Assembly (NCBI RefSeq): GCF_030867095.1 | Contig: NC_081827.1 | Span: forward strand, 214,949,310-215,013,309 | DNA: 64,000 nucleotides | DNA from: Alligator mississippiensis | Taxonomy: Eukaryota > Chordata > Crocodylia > Alligatoridae | Reading direction: 5' to 3' | Shown: in pieces, positions 44,127 through 54,945 of the stretch | Numbering within the stretch: position 1 is the first letter of the stretch | Layout: each line of letters starts with the position of its first letter | Program-made: the position numbers and the translations under genes | The notes under the pieces: model-generated | Told to the model about the DNA's origin: nothing | Database searches by the model: none | The model's input: the letters and a program-made list of their open reading frames with translations, nothing else

Positions 44127-44821
44127 CTTCAGAGGTATTATGATATTACATAGGTATTGTCTAAATTTTAGCTGAGACTGTGCTTGTGGAATATATTTTT
44201 GGTAGTGGGCTACTGCTGAGGTAGTTTTGTTTCCCATGGATTTTAATAGCAACTTTATTTACCAATACTAAATAAATGTTCTATCCCATATGTGTTATCA
44301 ACCAGAAACTCTCTATTTTGGTGAACCGTGGTGTTTTTATTTTCTTGTATTAAAAATTCTCTGAGTTGCACTAGAACTAGAACCTATCTTGTACAATACC
44401 TCCCTTCCATCTAGATGTTTGTGATGGCAGGACTTCTCCATTCATTGCTGGAAAGCTATTGTTTCACTCCCTTTGGAGAGCAGATGTAGCTAGGTAGGTC
44501 AGGGGGGATAGAAAAAAAGAAAAGTTTTACTATGACTGCTCAGTTAGATGAAGGGGTAAAACTTGATTATTATACTCCTTAGGGGTTGGCAGAATTAAAT
44601 ATGTGTTTACATAATTACACTGCTTTTATAAAGATTAAATCAAATTGGAATCGGTGCATGAACGACCTACTATGATGACTAGGTGAATGGAGAGCCTGTC
44701 TTATGAGAGAAGACTAGAAAATGTTGGCTTATTCTGCCTTTGTTATTAATAAATACAACAGAGAGTGGGAGGAATAGTCAAGTTTATGGACAGTGTTGAT
44801 ACGAGAACAAATAATGTAAAT
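44127..44821. other. Intron 1 sequence, no feature
   Basis: AT-rich; no exon or repeat recognised. Confidence 0.45.
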
Positions 44822-44975
44822 CAGAGGTTCCCAATCCCGAGGCCGCAAAGGTTGGCTGCTGGTCCACAGGAGGGTTGGCTGCTGGACTGGAAGTGACCAG
44901 CATACTGTGAACTGGCTGCCACGCCGCAGTATGCTGGTCACTTTCGGTCCGCGGTTTGCCGGTCTGCAATCAAAA
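44822..44975. mobile_element. hAT-like fragment with perfect 17-bp inverted repeat
   Basis: Starts at a CAGAGGTTCCCAATCC terminus typical of hAT elements. AAGTGACCAGCATACTG at 44891-44907 is perfectly complementary to 44927-44943, with a 19-nt loop. Tandem GGTTGGCTGCTGG units precede it. The right end is unclear. Confidence 0.6.
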
Positions 44976-45544
44976 TTAGAAGGTTTCCTTACAAAACAGT
45001 TAGTTTCTGGAATAATCTTCCAGCAGCAGTATTAGAGACAAAAGATTTAACTGTTTTTGTTTTTTTTTTTTTAAAGCTGGAACTAGAGAAGTTCATGTAA
45101 TTTTTCAATAAAAGGGAGCTGGACTTGACCCGAGTTCCCTTTGCAGCTGTGTATTCCTATGTAATAGAACATAAGTTCAGCAAAGAAATCTGAAGTCTTT
45201 ACTACCTTTAACTAGTGGGAGTTTGACTTTACTGCACAAAATTCTGATGTGCTGTGTTCAATCTACTAGTTCATTATTCAATTAAATCTAACTCTTGATA
45301 GCTACATGTCAAGTTGCAAAACTTTTGTCTAAACTTCAAGTTAAATAAATGAGACTACTTGGAACCACCCCTCCAACTTCCAGGATTTTTGTGTCTGCCC
45401 TCCATTCTAAGGTGGACAGGGAGAATGATAAACTTTTACAGTAATCAAGAGTTTTTGACTGGAAGTGTTTCCTCTTTGTGCTGTAGGCTGCTATCTTGCA
45501 ACATGCAGGTAGCTATATTTTTCTAATTAGAAATTGGATGTGAA
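44976..45544. other. Intron 1 sequence, no feature
   Basis: AT-rich with a T-run near 45060-45073; no exon recognised. Confidence 0.45.
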
Positions 45545-46000
45545 AGGTTAAAAGATTAATTGTTTAACTGATAAGCCCAGTGATAACTGGTTAGCTTGCT
45601 GGTTACTGTTTAGCATGGGGCAGGGCACAGTCTGGCAAGGAAGTCGTGGGGTGACGGGGGGGAAGGGAAGCCTCATAGTGCCCTGCAGGAACCGGAAGGC
45701 CTTGGGGCAGGAGGGAAGGAAGAGAGAGGCGGGGAGGTGAGATGGAACTAGTACGGGTAGTCTGTGAGGATAAAGGAAAAAAACAGTAGGTGGCCTAATG
45801 ACTCATCAGTTAAGCTATTAGTTGCTTAATCACAGGTGCTCTCTTCCTCCCAGCCTGCAGGTGCCATGTGGGCTGTGTTGTCTGGCACAGATTGCCACCT
45901 CTTCCTCCCCCAGTCAAAGAGTCTGGGGGACGGCTCCCACCAGCAGCTGTGTCCAACCTGCGGGGTTATCGATTAACCATTTAATCTCCCTTAATCATAT
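45545..46000. mobile_element. MITE-like element with GGTTAAAAGATTAA termini
   Basis: GTGAAAGGTTAAAAGATTAA followed by TTTAACTGATAAGCCC at the left is inverted at the right as GGGGTTATCGATTAACC, then ATTTAATCTCCCTTAATC. The GC-rich core has no convincing coding frame. No clear duplication. Confidence 0.6.
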
Positions 46001-46280
46001 TGGCTAAATGGAACATTTAAAAATGATATTTACATTCTTATTAGAAATACATATTTTCTAAACGACTCTGAGAGCTCTTGGACTGAAAGTCGCCCATTAA
46101 GGACAGTATTTTTGTTTTATCCTTTTTTGGAAGGCAACAACAAAAGAGGTGGATGCTTTATCTAAACTTTCTATGGATGCCTGGAAAGACCATAGTTATT
46201 TTGCTGAGAGGAATGATTTGCTTCCAGTTCTCTGTCCTTCAGGTCGACTTAATTGTTCAGACTAATGTGTTAATAATGAG
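46001..46280. other. Intron 1 sequence, no feature
   Basis: No exon or repeat recognised. Confidence 0.4.
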
Positions 46281-46497
46281 CAGGGATCTGGGTTTTCCAT
46301 TTCCTACGGAAAAACAGAGTAAAACATGGATTTTCCCCCTTACTGGAATAAAAAGTGGATTTCTCATTTTAGCAGAGAAACCCATGGATTTCGCAGTTTT
46401 GCAGTGAGCCCTCTGCAGGGGCCTTTAATTTTAATTATGGATTTGGGGGTTTTTATTATAGAATTTTATTTTAAATCGGAGAAAATCAGGATCCCTG
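46281..46497. mobile_element. hAT-type element with perfect 8-bp TSD
   Basis: Left end CAGGGATCTGGGTTTTCC and right end GAAAATCAGGATCCCTG are imperfect inverted repeats. ATAATGAG flanks both sides exactly (46273-46280, 46498-46505). 217 bp, non-coding, AT-rich interior. Confidence 0.92.
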
Positions 46498-47629
46498 ATA
46501 ATGAGCTCTTCTTGCAGTCCTTTTACTTTTCTGCCTCTCCCTCCCCCAAAAGTAGGACAGTATATAAACAAAACTTAACTCCTGCATTTGGGTTCTGTAT
46601 AACTAGATATATGTGTAATGCTGAAAGGACAGCAATTTGCAATAAAGTGAGGGATAGAAAATGACACAATTGGTGCACCATTCATAGCCAAACACTTTTA
46701 TGCAGTATGGTCGGCATCTGACTAGCGCTATCATTCCTAAAATATTTATTTGTCTTGAGACAACTTACTTTATAGATGTGAAAATGCTGCACAAAAAGTT
46801 GATGTTTATTTTTCTCCCTTCCTACCCCATGCTCTAACGAGTTATGCCTGTACAGTCTGATGTTTCTTAGCCCATAGGCAGACTGGCTGTTCTTCAATCT
46901 GACAAAAAGCCCTAAGAACATGTCTCCTTTAGCAAGTCTTTAACAGCTTTTGCATGAATTAATATTTTCTTTAAATTTGCTGCATGGTATCTCTCTGACC
47001 CGTACACTCACCTGCTTCATGTTTGATTAGCTTCTCATGCTTGTTTCACCTCTGTAGAGATGTTGATCTGTCCCTTGCACAGTCCCTTACACTTGGAACT
47101 CTTGTCTTTTCTTCCTCAAAAAGCTATATTTTTAGTTTCTTTAAATCTAGTATTAAACATTTTCTTTTATCTTTTTCTGCATTTTTAACAGAAGTTCTGT
47201 AGTGATGCATGCTATATAAAATTGCACTGCGTAACTAAGCCAGCAGTATACCATCCTTATTATTGGCATACTAAAAGAAGTTCTGTTTGGGGTGCTGGTA
47301 TTACACCCGAGGCACCATTCCTTTAGGAAGTACAGGTACTACCCACTCCCAACACTGAGGGTTGACCTAAGGTTTACTGTAGTACTGCTACTTTTCACTG
47401 ATGCTAAATGATGGAGTTAGCATACAAGGCTCTTCAGTATTATAGGCTTTTGAAAAGTCAGTTGACTTATTTTGTACTGTCTGCCTAAAGAGGGTTTACT
47501 GTGTAATAAGGGATGCTTCAGACTGAAAGGTAATAGCCCATTTGGATCAATGAAGAACTCTTTCATTTTTTGCTGCTGTTGGCCCTTTGGTAAGGAGAAG
47601 AAAAGCTTTTCAGAAATACAGGTACAACT
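46498..47629. other. Intron 1 sequence, no feature
   Basis: AT-rich, no exon or repeat recognised. Confidence 0.45.
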
Positions 47630-48434
47630 TGTGCAGGCCGGGAGCGGTCCGAGGCCCTCGGGGGCGCGTGGGGGGCTGTGGCCAGCGGCCCTGGCACGCG
47701 GGTCGGGGAATGCAGGCCAGCAGACTAGAATTAGGCATGGACGCGTAGCGGTTGATTAAATATTATTTTACTTACACCGTAGACGGTCGTGGTGCAGGCA
47801 GGAAAACTTGCTTGAGTTGCAGTTACAGATAGGAAAGAAGAAAAGCGGACAAGTTCTAAACTCGCGAACTCTAGCCCAATCCGGTTGAAGGCTCTAAAAA
47901 CACGAGCCCGTCATGTCAACCGAAAAAAACAACTCGGAGAAGAGCTCTGGATACACTCACACGAAGTTTGCTAGGCTCCGTGGAACTTGCGCGCAGGGAA
48001 GGGGTTCGTTGAGGGATCGTTCGGCGACGGGGAGAGGCCAGAGGTTGATCAGACCCCAGTAGCCTTCTTAAGGTACACGCTGGGTCCGTTAGGCTCCGCA
48101 GCGCTTAGAGGTCTTCACGGGACGTGAAGTCCTCCTCCTCCAGATGGTTGTGGAGTCCTCCCTTGCGGGGTTCTCCTTGGAGTTCTCCAACTTGGGTGGA
48201 AACTGCTCAAGCCTCTTATACGGCTAGCAAGCCAATCGCTAACCGCCACATGGGAATAATTTAGAACTGGCCAATAGTGGGACACAAATTTGCATGCGGG
48301 TGGCAGGAACTCCTTTGCACCGGGGTTTTCTCTTTGCAACTGAGAAATGCACCCTGCAAAGAAAGCTCCTCGTGGCAGGAAATAATTTAGCAGTGCCGAA
48401 GCGCAGACACACAAAATCACACCCTTGGGTTGTG
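47630..48434 (-). mobile_element. Probable solo LTR, antisense to STK39
   Basis: An 805-bp island of CpG-rich sequence between two perfect copies of ACAACT (47624-47629, 48435-48440). On the minus strand GCCGTATAAGAGGC (48211-48224) is a strong TATA-box candidate, as in retroviral LTR promoters. An AT-rich AATAATATTTAATC, a possible polyadenylation region, lies about 450 bp downstream on that strand (47752-47766). With these duplications the left end reads TGTGCAGG but the right end reads GGTTGTG rather than CA, so the boundary could be off by a few bases. No coding sequence. Confidence 0.6.
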
Positions 48435-48517
48435 ACAACTGTTCTCTACTTGCATGTTAGGAGGTGTCATAAATTTGGGGATGAGTTGGGGGAGGGATTT
48501 CTAGGAATACTTTGTAG

Positions 48518-48833
48518 CAGGGTGGGCAAGCCAGTAAATTGACTAGTCAAATATTGTCAATTGAGTGGTCAGTTGACTGCATATTTTTTTGACCAGTCAA
48601 AGATTATAGCAATTTTACAAACCCCCCGATCCCCCGCCCCCCGAAAACATACTTTTTAAACTTTTTCTTGACAGAAATATGCTTTTTACAATTTTCAGCA
48701 CATTTGTTAAAGGAAGTACTGTGCTTTTTTTTATGTATTATTTGTACCTATTGGCAACTTATTACTATTTTTGACTGATATTTGACTGGTCAGTTGTCAA
48801 AATTTAATTTGATTGGTCAAATACCCAACCCTA
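48518..48833. mobile_element. Palindromic MITE with 6/8 TSD
   Basis: Left end CAGGGTGGGCAAGCC and right end GTCAAATACCCAACCCTA are imperfect inverted repeats. Inner TGACTAGTCAAATATTGTC and GACTGATATTTGACTGGTC are also mirrored. The flanking 8-mers are CTTTGTAG (48510-48517) and CTTCATAG (48834-48841). Likely hAT-type from the 8-bp spacing. Confidence 0.7.
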
Positions 48834-48906
48834 CTTCATAGTGCATGTTCAAAAATAGAAATAAGTATGGAGAGGGAGTGCAAAACGAGAAGTAGAAGGG
48901 TTAGAG

Positions 48907-49959
48907 CAGGGATGGGCCAGACATGGCCCGATCCAACCCATTGAGGGACTTCATTTGGTTTGCAGCAGGTCCCTTGTTCCTACCTGGCCTGGGGCTGTTT
49001 GGCCTGTGATGCATCCTGCTATTCCCAGGCATGCAGCTGGGCTGAGGCAGTTCTGCAGCTGGAACCCATGGAGACCAACAGGGACCTGTGTGGGCAGGGC
49101 CTGATCCCTGGGCTGAGTGCATGGCCCTGGCCCATACTGCATGGGGGGGTTGAGGTCCCTGCAGTGCCCACTCTGGACCTGACTGCCCCAGCCAAGATGA
49201 GTAGCAGCAGTGGTGGCAGCCCTGGTACAGGCTCTAACTCCTGCTTTTTCCTGCTGTTGCTGCAGCTGCCACTCGTTGTGCCTGGGGCGGGCGGGTCCAG
49301 AGCAGGTGCTGCAAAGACCCCAATAACACCCTGCACGGGGTGGGCCAGGGCTAGGGCTGTGCACTCAGCCTGGGGCTCAGGCTCCATCTGTGTCTGTCTC
49401 CATATGGTTGGGGCCCATGGTGGTGGCAGCTGGAAGGAGTTGCTGCTGCCTCTGGGCCACTAGGCAGCAGTTCCAGCTCCTGTAGTCCCTCTTTGGGGTA
49501 GAAGAGTGGACTGGAGGCAGTGCTGGTGGTGGTGGGGTCCAGGCTTAGAGGCAGTGGCAGCTCCTTTTGTCTGTTGCTGCCTCTGTCCCCAGCTCCTATT
49601 GTCTGCAGCCTGCCCTATGTCAGGGGGTAGCTGTTCCTGTAGCACCTGCTCTGGACCCACCCACCCTGGCCACAATGAGCAGTGACACCGGGGAAAAAGT
49701 GGGACCAGAAGCCTGCACTGGGACTGTCATGCGGCTTCTCTGTGCAGCCCCAGGGGGTAGCCTGGAAGCAGCATAGGTGACAACAATGGGGAGGACCCAC
49801 AGGGCAGCCCTGGCACCCATGCCAGTCCACCCGTGGTCCAATCCCACATAGGGAGGTTTGGTGAACTGTTGCATATGGGAGGAGGGATGCTGACGTGACC
49901 CGTAACAGCTCCCCAAACCTCCGTATTTGGCCCATGTGTCAAATAATTGCCCACCCCTG
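48907..49959. mobile_element. hAT-type element, ~1 kb, GC-rich core
   Basis: Left end CAGGGATGGGCCAGACATGG and right end AATAATTGCCCACCCCTG; the right end matches 11392-11577 and 30234-31440. The flanking 8-mers GGTTAGAG (48899-48906) and CTTTAGAG (49960-49967) agree at 6 of 8. The core contains repeated GCACCTGCTCTGGACC/GGCGGGTCCAGAGCAGGTGC segments in both orientations. Its open frames on both strands look fortuitous; no transposase motif was seen. Confidence 0.75.
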
Positions 49960-52005
49960 CTTTAGAGGGATGGCCAATTAAGCGTGAGGGGGAAACAGGA
50001 CAAGATAGACAATCGGAAGAAAGCAGAAGGTTCAGTAAAAAGAGTCCTGATTAGATGGGAAGGACTCTGCACTAGTGTAAATTGTTACCCAGAGGTACCA
50101 TTTAGGATCTGGCTTGTGTAAAAGGCCTAACTCGTAAAAACAATAACTGCCTGAATACTTTCCACTTTTTTTCTAGTCTTGTAAGTTGTAACAAATGACG
50201 GGTGGGATGGGGAGGACAATTAATTGGAATGTAAAGCGACATAAAGTAGTTGCAAGCACAGTTGGCTGGGTTTTATTCATCAAATCTCTTAACTTTTAAA
50301 GTATTGTTAACTCTTCTTGTGTATCTCAATGACAAGATGTGAAAAGAAGAAATGCTTAGCCACGAAATCAAAAGGTTTTGATAAAACAAAGTCAAAGAAA
50401 TGATTAGTGTACTAAGTGAGGTAATCAGATCCAATGGATCTGGAATGCAGCTTCTGATGAGAAAAATCCTGTTTCCATGTGATTTCTGTGTACTCCGTTT
50501 GAGCGCTACTTACTTTTCAGCACTTTGATGTTATCTGCCTCCTTTCACTCCTTGTCCCTCTTATTTCTGTCCCAATGAGGGTGAGGGGTCTTGGAGCATT
50601 GGTTAGGGGAAAGAGAAGATGAATCAGGCATTGGGTAGTGATAAAGAAGGAAGGGGGAATCCTAGAGTATGAGAGAATTCCAGGGAGGGTAAGAAAAGTG
50701 TCAGAAAAGAATGGATTGGAATGAGAATGGGTATGAGGCTGTTACTGGAACAAGAGTCAGGACTGACGGGGTGTATTGAACCTGTTGACAAAAGCTGAAT
50801 CATTGGGGGAGTTGCTCAGATATCTACAACTGTAAAGAGTATGCAATATTAGGTGCACAATCCAGCTAGCAGCACCTAGTGTGGGGTACTTGGAATTAAT
50901 TTGTCTCAGTGAATAATAAGAAAAGTCCAAATTTATCTTTTTTCTTACTATAATAACAAATGGATAACAAACAATAAATGAAAACCTTACAAGAAAAACA
51001 TTAAAAATAACAATATATTCTTACTATGTTTTGGGACTCAGTCTCCAGCTGCTGCTTCTGCCATGTGATCAAAAAGGTAGGGAGGGGTATCTGTGCCACT
51101 CCATCCCCTATGGATCCACCTGTGGTTGGGTGTTCTCTCTCTCTCTCAAGCATTTCAGTTATCATATTTGTTAACACAGTGCCAGAGGTCCTAACTAAAT
51201 AGTAAAGACCATGTTGGATCAAGTGTAGTCTTCCTTACCATCCTCAATGCGTGTGTATAATAACCATTTTTAGTAGGGTGGGAGATTTTGTTTGACAAGT
51301 GGTTGCCCTTCACATTTGACAAGCATTCAAGAACCTAAATTGTTCTGGCTACCTAAATTGTCTCTTGAGGTGTATTATAAAGCATGCAGCCTCAAGGAGG
51401 TACTGCGATCTCCCTCAACTCTGGAAGAACATGGATAAAGGACTACAGATTGAAGCAATAAAAACACAAATTAACTGCCCTGGTAACTACTTTATCACTG
51501 TTTTTCTTACAACTTTTCAAAAACTTGTTTTAAATATTAATGGAACAAATGGGGAGAACTTTTGTCCAAAAAACTATGCATTTGGAAAGAGAGAGACTTC
51601 CATCTCAGTGGAAAGAGAGTACTTGGAGCAAGCAAAAGACTGGAAGAAGAACATATTAACTGAAAGTGGCTCTTCCCATTGGTGAAGTTAAAGAGAATAA
51701 ATCTTCAGAAATTAAGATCTTTCTTGGCTACAAATGTGTAGGGAAACAACCAGTTTTGTAACCTTAAATGCTTCTCTGCATCTTGGTATAAACTCCAAAG
51801 ATGCCCCTTTTTCACCATTTGGAGCTGATGGAGGGAAGAGGGAGAGGTATGCTTCCTTCCAGGGTGTTATCCTCAGACCTTGGTACTTCTACCTTTGCTC
51901 ATGCTTATTCTGGGAATTTCAACTCTACCTCTGGCTAGCAAGTTTGGCAAACTTATTGATACCTTTTTCTTTTTCTATCCCTTCCCAGCCAATTTGAGGC
52001 ATGTA
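49960..52005. other. Intron 1 sequence, no gene
   Basis: About 2 kb, AT-rich. A CT-microsatellite of about 14 nt lies near 51134-51147. The plus-strand frame at 51365-51685 is AT-rich with no recognisable family. A minus-strand TTTATT-type A-rich segment near 50930-51010 could belong to a degraded LTR, but I could not define ends. Confidence 0.4.
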
Positions 52006-52439
52006 GCTGTTACTTTTTTTTTTTAGCAGTTACTCTCATCTTGCCTTTGCTCAGTCTTCCTTAGCAGTAGCAGCTTTAAATTGATTCTGGATACTGCTGA
52101 ATGTGGAAAAGCCTAAGGAAACCAGATGGGGCAAAATTCCTTTGAACTCGCTAAATGTATCCAGAAGACAAAGGTGGACTGAAGCAATGGAGTTGTTAGA
52201 CTTCACACACTGAAGCTGTAAAGCTTGGAGTCTCCTGAGGCATAGGAGTTGCACCACCACCACCAAATAAGACCATCAATATATATCCATAAATTCCATT
52301 GCCTCAAAAATGCTCCTGGATGAAAGGACCCCTAGGGATTGCCAGACTAGACAGCGAGTAAGGGCTCAGCTCCTGTCTATCACTGACAGAATGTGCACCA
52401 AAAACAGCCCTGCCATCTCCTTTCATTGAAGCCCTAAGA

Positions 52440-53590
52440 GTTCCCAGATCAGGGAAGGCTGCAGGATTCGATGGTGTCTATCCTGAGTTCTTGAAACATC
52501 TTGGCCAAAAAGGACGTTGTTTGTTGGCCAGACTCTTCTCCAACATAATGTCTACAAGCAAAATTCCCAAGATATGGCAACAAGCAAAGGCATTGCTATT
52601 CCTAAACTCTGAAAATCAACCACAGATGCAGAAAACTTCTGCCCTATATCCCTGCTTTGCATGATGTATAAACTTATCAAAAAATGCTACTGGCTCACAT
52701 GTCTTCCATCTTTGAGAAGGTTATACCAGTTGAACAGACTGGCTTTTGCCCTGGATGCAGCATTTGTGACCAAGTGCTGGTGCTCACTATGTATATTGAA
52801 GCTGGGTATTAGCACAGAGAGATGACAGGAGCTGTCTTTATTGATTTATCACGTTTATGATACTTTTATGGTGAGATGACTGCTTGCTGAATGTGTCAAG
52901 AGTTGTCAGGTGCCAGTAGACCCTGAGCCTTTTATCAGCACTTCTGTCTAACCGGCAATATTGTGTCCATCTAGGAAACACTGTCAGCAGAACCTGTCTA
53001 CTAAATAATGGTCTCCCACAAGGATCAGTGCTTGCACCAGTACTTTTTAATGTATACATAAGTGATCTTCCTGTAACCACCAGCCAGAAATTCAGCTATG
53101 CCAATGACTTGACGCTTGCTACTCAAAGAAAGACCTAGGCTGAAGTCCAGACAGATCTTTGAGAAGACCAAGTTATTTGGAGAATATTTTGCATGTTGGA
53201 GACTCCATGCAGATCTGAGGAAAACTGTTGTCACGTCATTTCATCTAAACAATGACCACACTGACCAGAAACTTGCCATTGCTTTCTATGGAGAAGAGGT
53301 TAAGCATGAGCAAATTCTCAAAATACCTCAGTGTAACTTTCAATCAGAGCCTCACTTTTCACAAACATCTGTGGAACATTGCTAAAAAGCTGAAAGCTTG
53401 AGTTAACCTTGTGCATAAACTGGCCAGAACAACATGGGGAGCAAATGCAGCCATGCTTCGAACAGCCACTCTACTAGTTTTCTCTGCAGCAGAATATTGC
53501 TCCCCAGTTTGGAACAAAAGCATGCACACACAGATCATTGATACAGTTAAATGCAGCTATGTGGATCATATCAGGAACACCAAAAAGTAC
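52440..53590 (+). pseudogene. LINE reverse transcriptase remnant (YAND in place of YADD)
   Basis: Conceptual translation shows AAGFDGVYPEFLKHL (about 52455), an MYKLI-type block (about 52665), GLPQGSVLAPVLFNVYISDLP (RT motif B, 53009-53072) and YANDLTLATQR (53096-53130) where YADD is expected, so the first catalytic aspartate is asparagine. KLARTTWGANAAMLRTATL and FSAAEYCSPVWNKSMHTQ (53417-53540) are C-terminal blocks typical of this LINE group. Several frameshifts and stops: non-functional. The family differs from the CR1 copies and probably from the remnant at 13590. Confidence 0.7.
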
Positions 53591-53671
53591 ACCATTGCCA
53601 TGGCTTCCAGTCTTAGAGAACATTGCTTCCCCACAGATCTGCTGAGATGCTGCGCATGTGAGGGATTAGCA

Positions 53672-54336
53672 CGGGGTCGGCAACCCCTGGCACTTGAGCC
53701 GAGCGTGGCGTGCGAGGCCATTTTGTTTGGCATGCTGTGGCCAGCCCCGGCTGTGAGAAGCTGCTGCCAGCGGTGGAGCCTGGGCTGCTCTGAGCAGGCA
53801 TTGCAGTGTCCAAGCTGCCTGCTGGGATCAGCCCAGGATCCCGGCTGGCAGCAGCTCCCCAGAGCCGGAGCGGCTGCAGCTGGGAGGCTCCAGACAGCTG
53901 TGCCAGGCTCCGGCACCAGCTCTGTACCTGCATGAGCAGGTGCGCCTCGGAGCAGGGTGTGGGGGCAGGGCCTGAGGCAGCGCAGCCCCGGTCTCTTCCC
54001 CACTCCCGGCCCGGAGGTGATGAACCCGGGGTAGCTGTTTGTAGCCAGCCCGGGCTCCAGCAGCTACCCAGAGCCAGGGTAGCTGCTGGCAGGGGCTTTG
54101 GGCTGGGGGGAAGGGGCAGTAGGGCTGGGGGCCAGGGGCTGTGGGTAGGGGGCAAGGGGCAGCAGGGCCGGGGGGGCAGATGCTTTGGGTGGGGAGGCAA
54201 GGGGCCCAAGCAGGGCATCCTGCCATGTACCCCTTGCCCTCATTTTGTTTTTCTGCCATGCCGCACTCCGGCAGCTTCCGAGGTAGGCATTATGGTGTTT
54301 TTTGGCACTCCGGCCAAAAAACATTGCCTACCCCTG
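53672..54336. mobile_element. hAT-type element with perfect 8-bp TSD, nested in a LINE
   Basis: Left end CGGGGTCGGCAACCCCTGG (first A of CAGGGG lost) and right end AACATTGCCTACCCCTG are imperfect inverted repeats. GATTAGCA flanks both sides exactly (53664-53671, 54337-54344). The GC-rich core has open frames on both strands that end at the element boundaries; I see no transposase domain, so this is non-autonomous. 665 bp. Confidence 0.9.
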
Positions 54337-54945
54337 GATTAGCATAAGGCCATCGGTAACCCAAACCTCCCAATCAGCAATGACATCACTACACCACCAC
54401 CAGATAGACTCAAATCTGGAAAACCCTCCTGGAAATATGCCAAGAAGCTCTATGATAACAAGAGCACCGAAGAATAATCGAGAGAAGCCTGGGCAAATAT
54501 CAGCTTGCTGCAAAAATGCATCATCAGTGAAACCTACAATTCCCCAGCCAGAATCTGATCCACTGAGAAAGATTTGGTTCTCCCTGAATCGCATCTAGAC
54601 ACTTAATGGAAAATGTGGACATCTACTCCATAAATGGAGAATCAAAGAAAGTCCAGATTGCGATTTTGGTGCAATTTTTCAGATGGTGCAACACATTATG
54701 AATGATTGCAAATTAGATCATGTAGTGGCAATCTGAAATCAATCCATGCAGCCATCCCTGAAGCAGTCAAATGGTTATCAAATTTAGGATTACAATGTTC
54801 ATAGATTAATATCTAAAAGGTCATATGAAAGAAGAAGCTGTTACTTTTTTGCAATTAATTTAATCTTGCCTTTGCGCAGTCTTCCTTAGCAGTAGCAGCA
54901 GCTTTAATTAGTTTCTGGACAGTGCAGAATGTGGAAGAGTAAGAA

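Larger units (their letters stand above)
52006..54945 (+). mobile_element. LINE remnant bounded by ~100-bp direct repeats
   Basis: The segment 52006-52115 (AGCTGTTACTTTT, AGTCTTCCTTAGCAGTAGCAG, TTCTGGATACTGCTGAATGTGG) recurs at 54837-54945 with roughly 85% identity by eye. Between them lies a decayed non-LTR retrotransposon polymerase, interrupted by a hAT element at 53672-54336. Tandem LINE copies that share an end sequence, or a duplication after insertion, could give the repeats. The clade is not assigned. Confidence 0.65.

Noticed and set aside
53613..54342. Frames of up to 201 codons on both strands
   Set aside because: They coincide with the GC-rich core of the hAT insertion at 53672-54336 and extend into unrelated LINE sequence.
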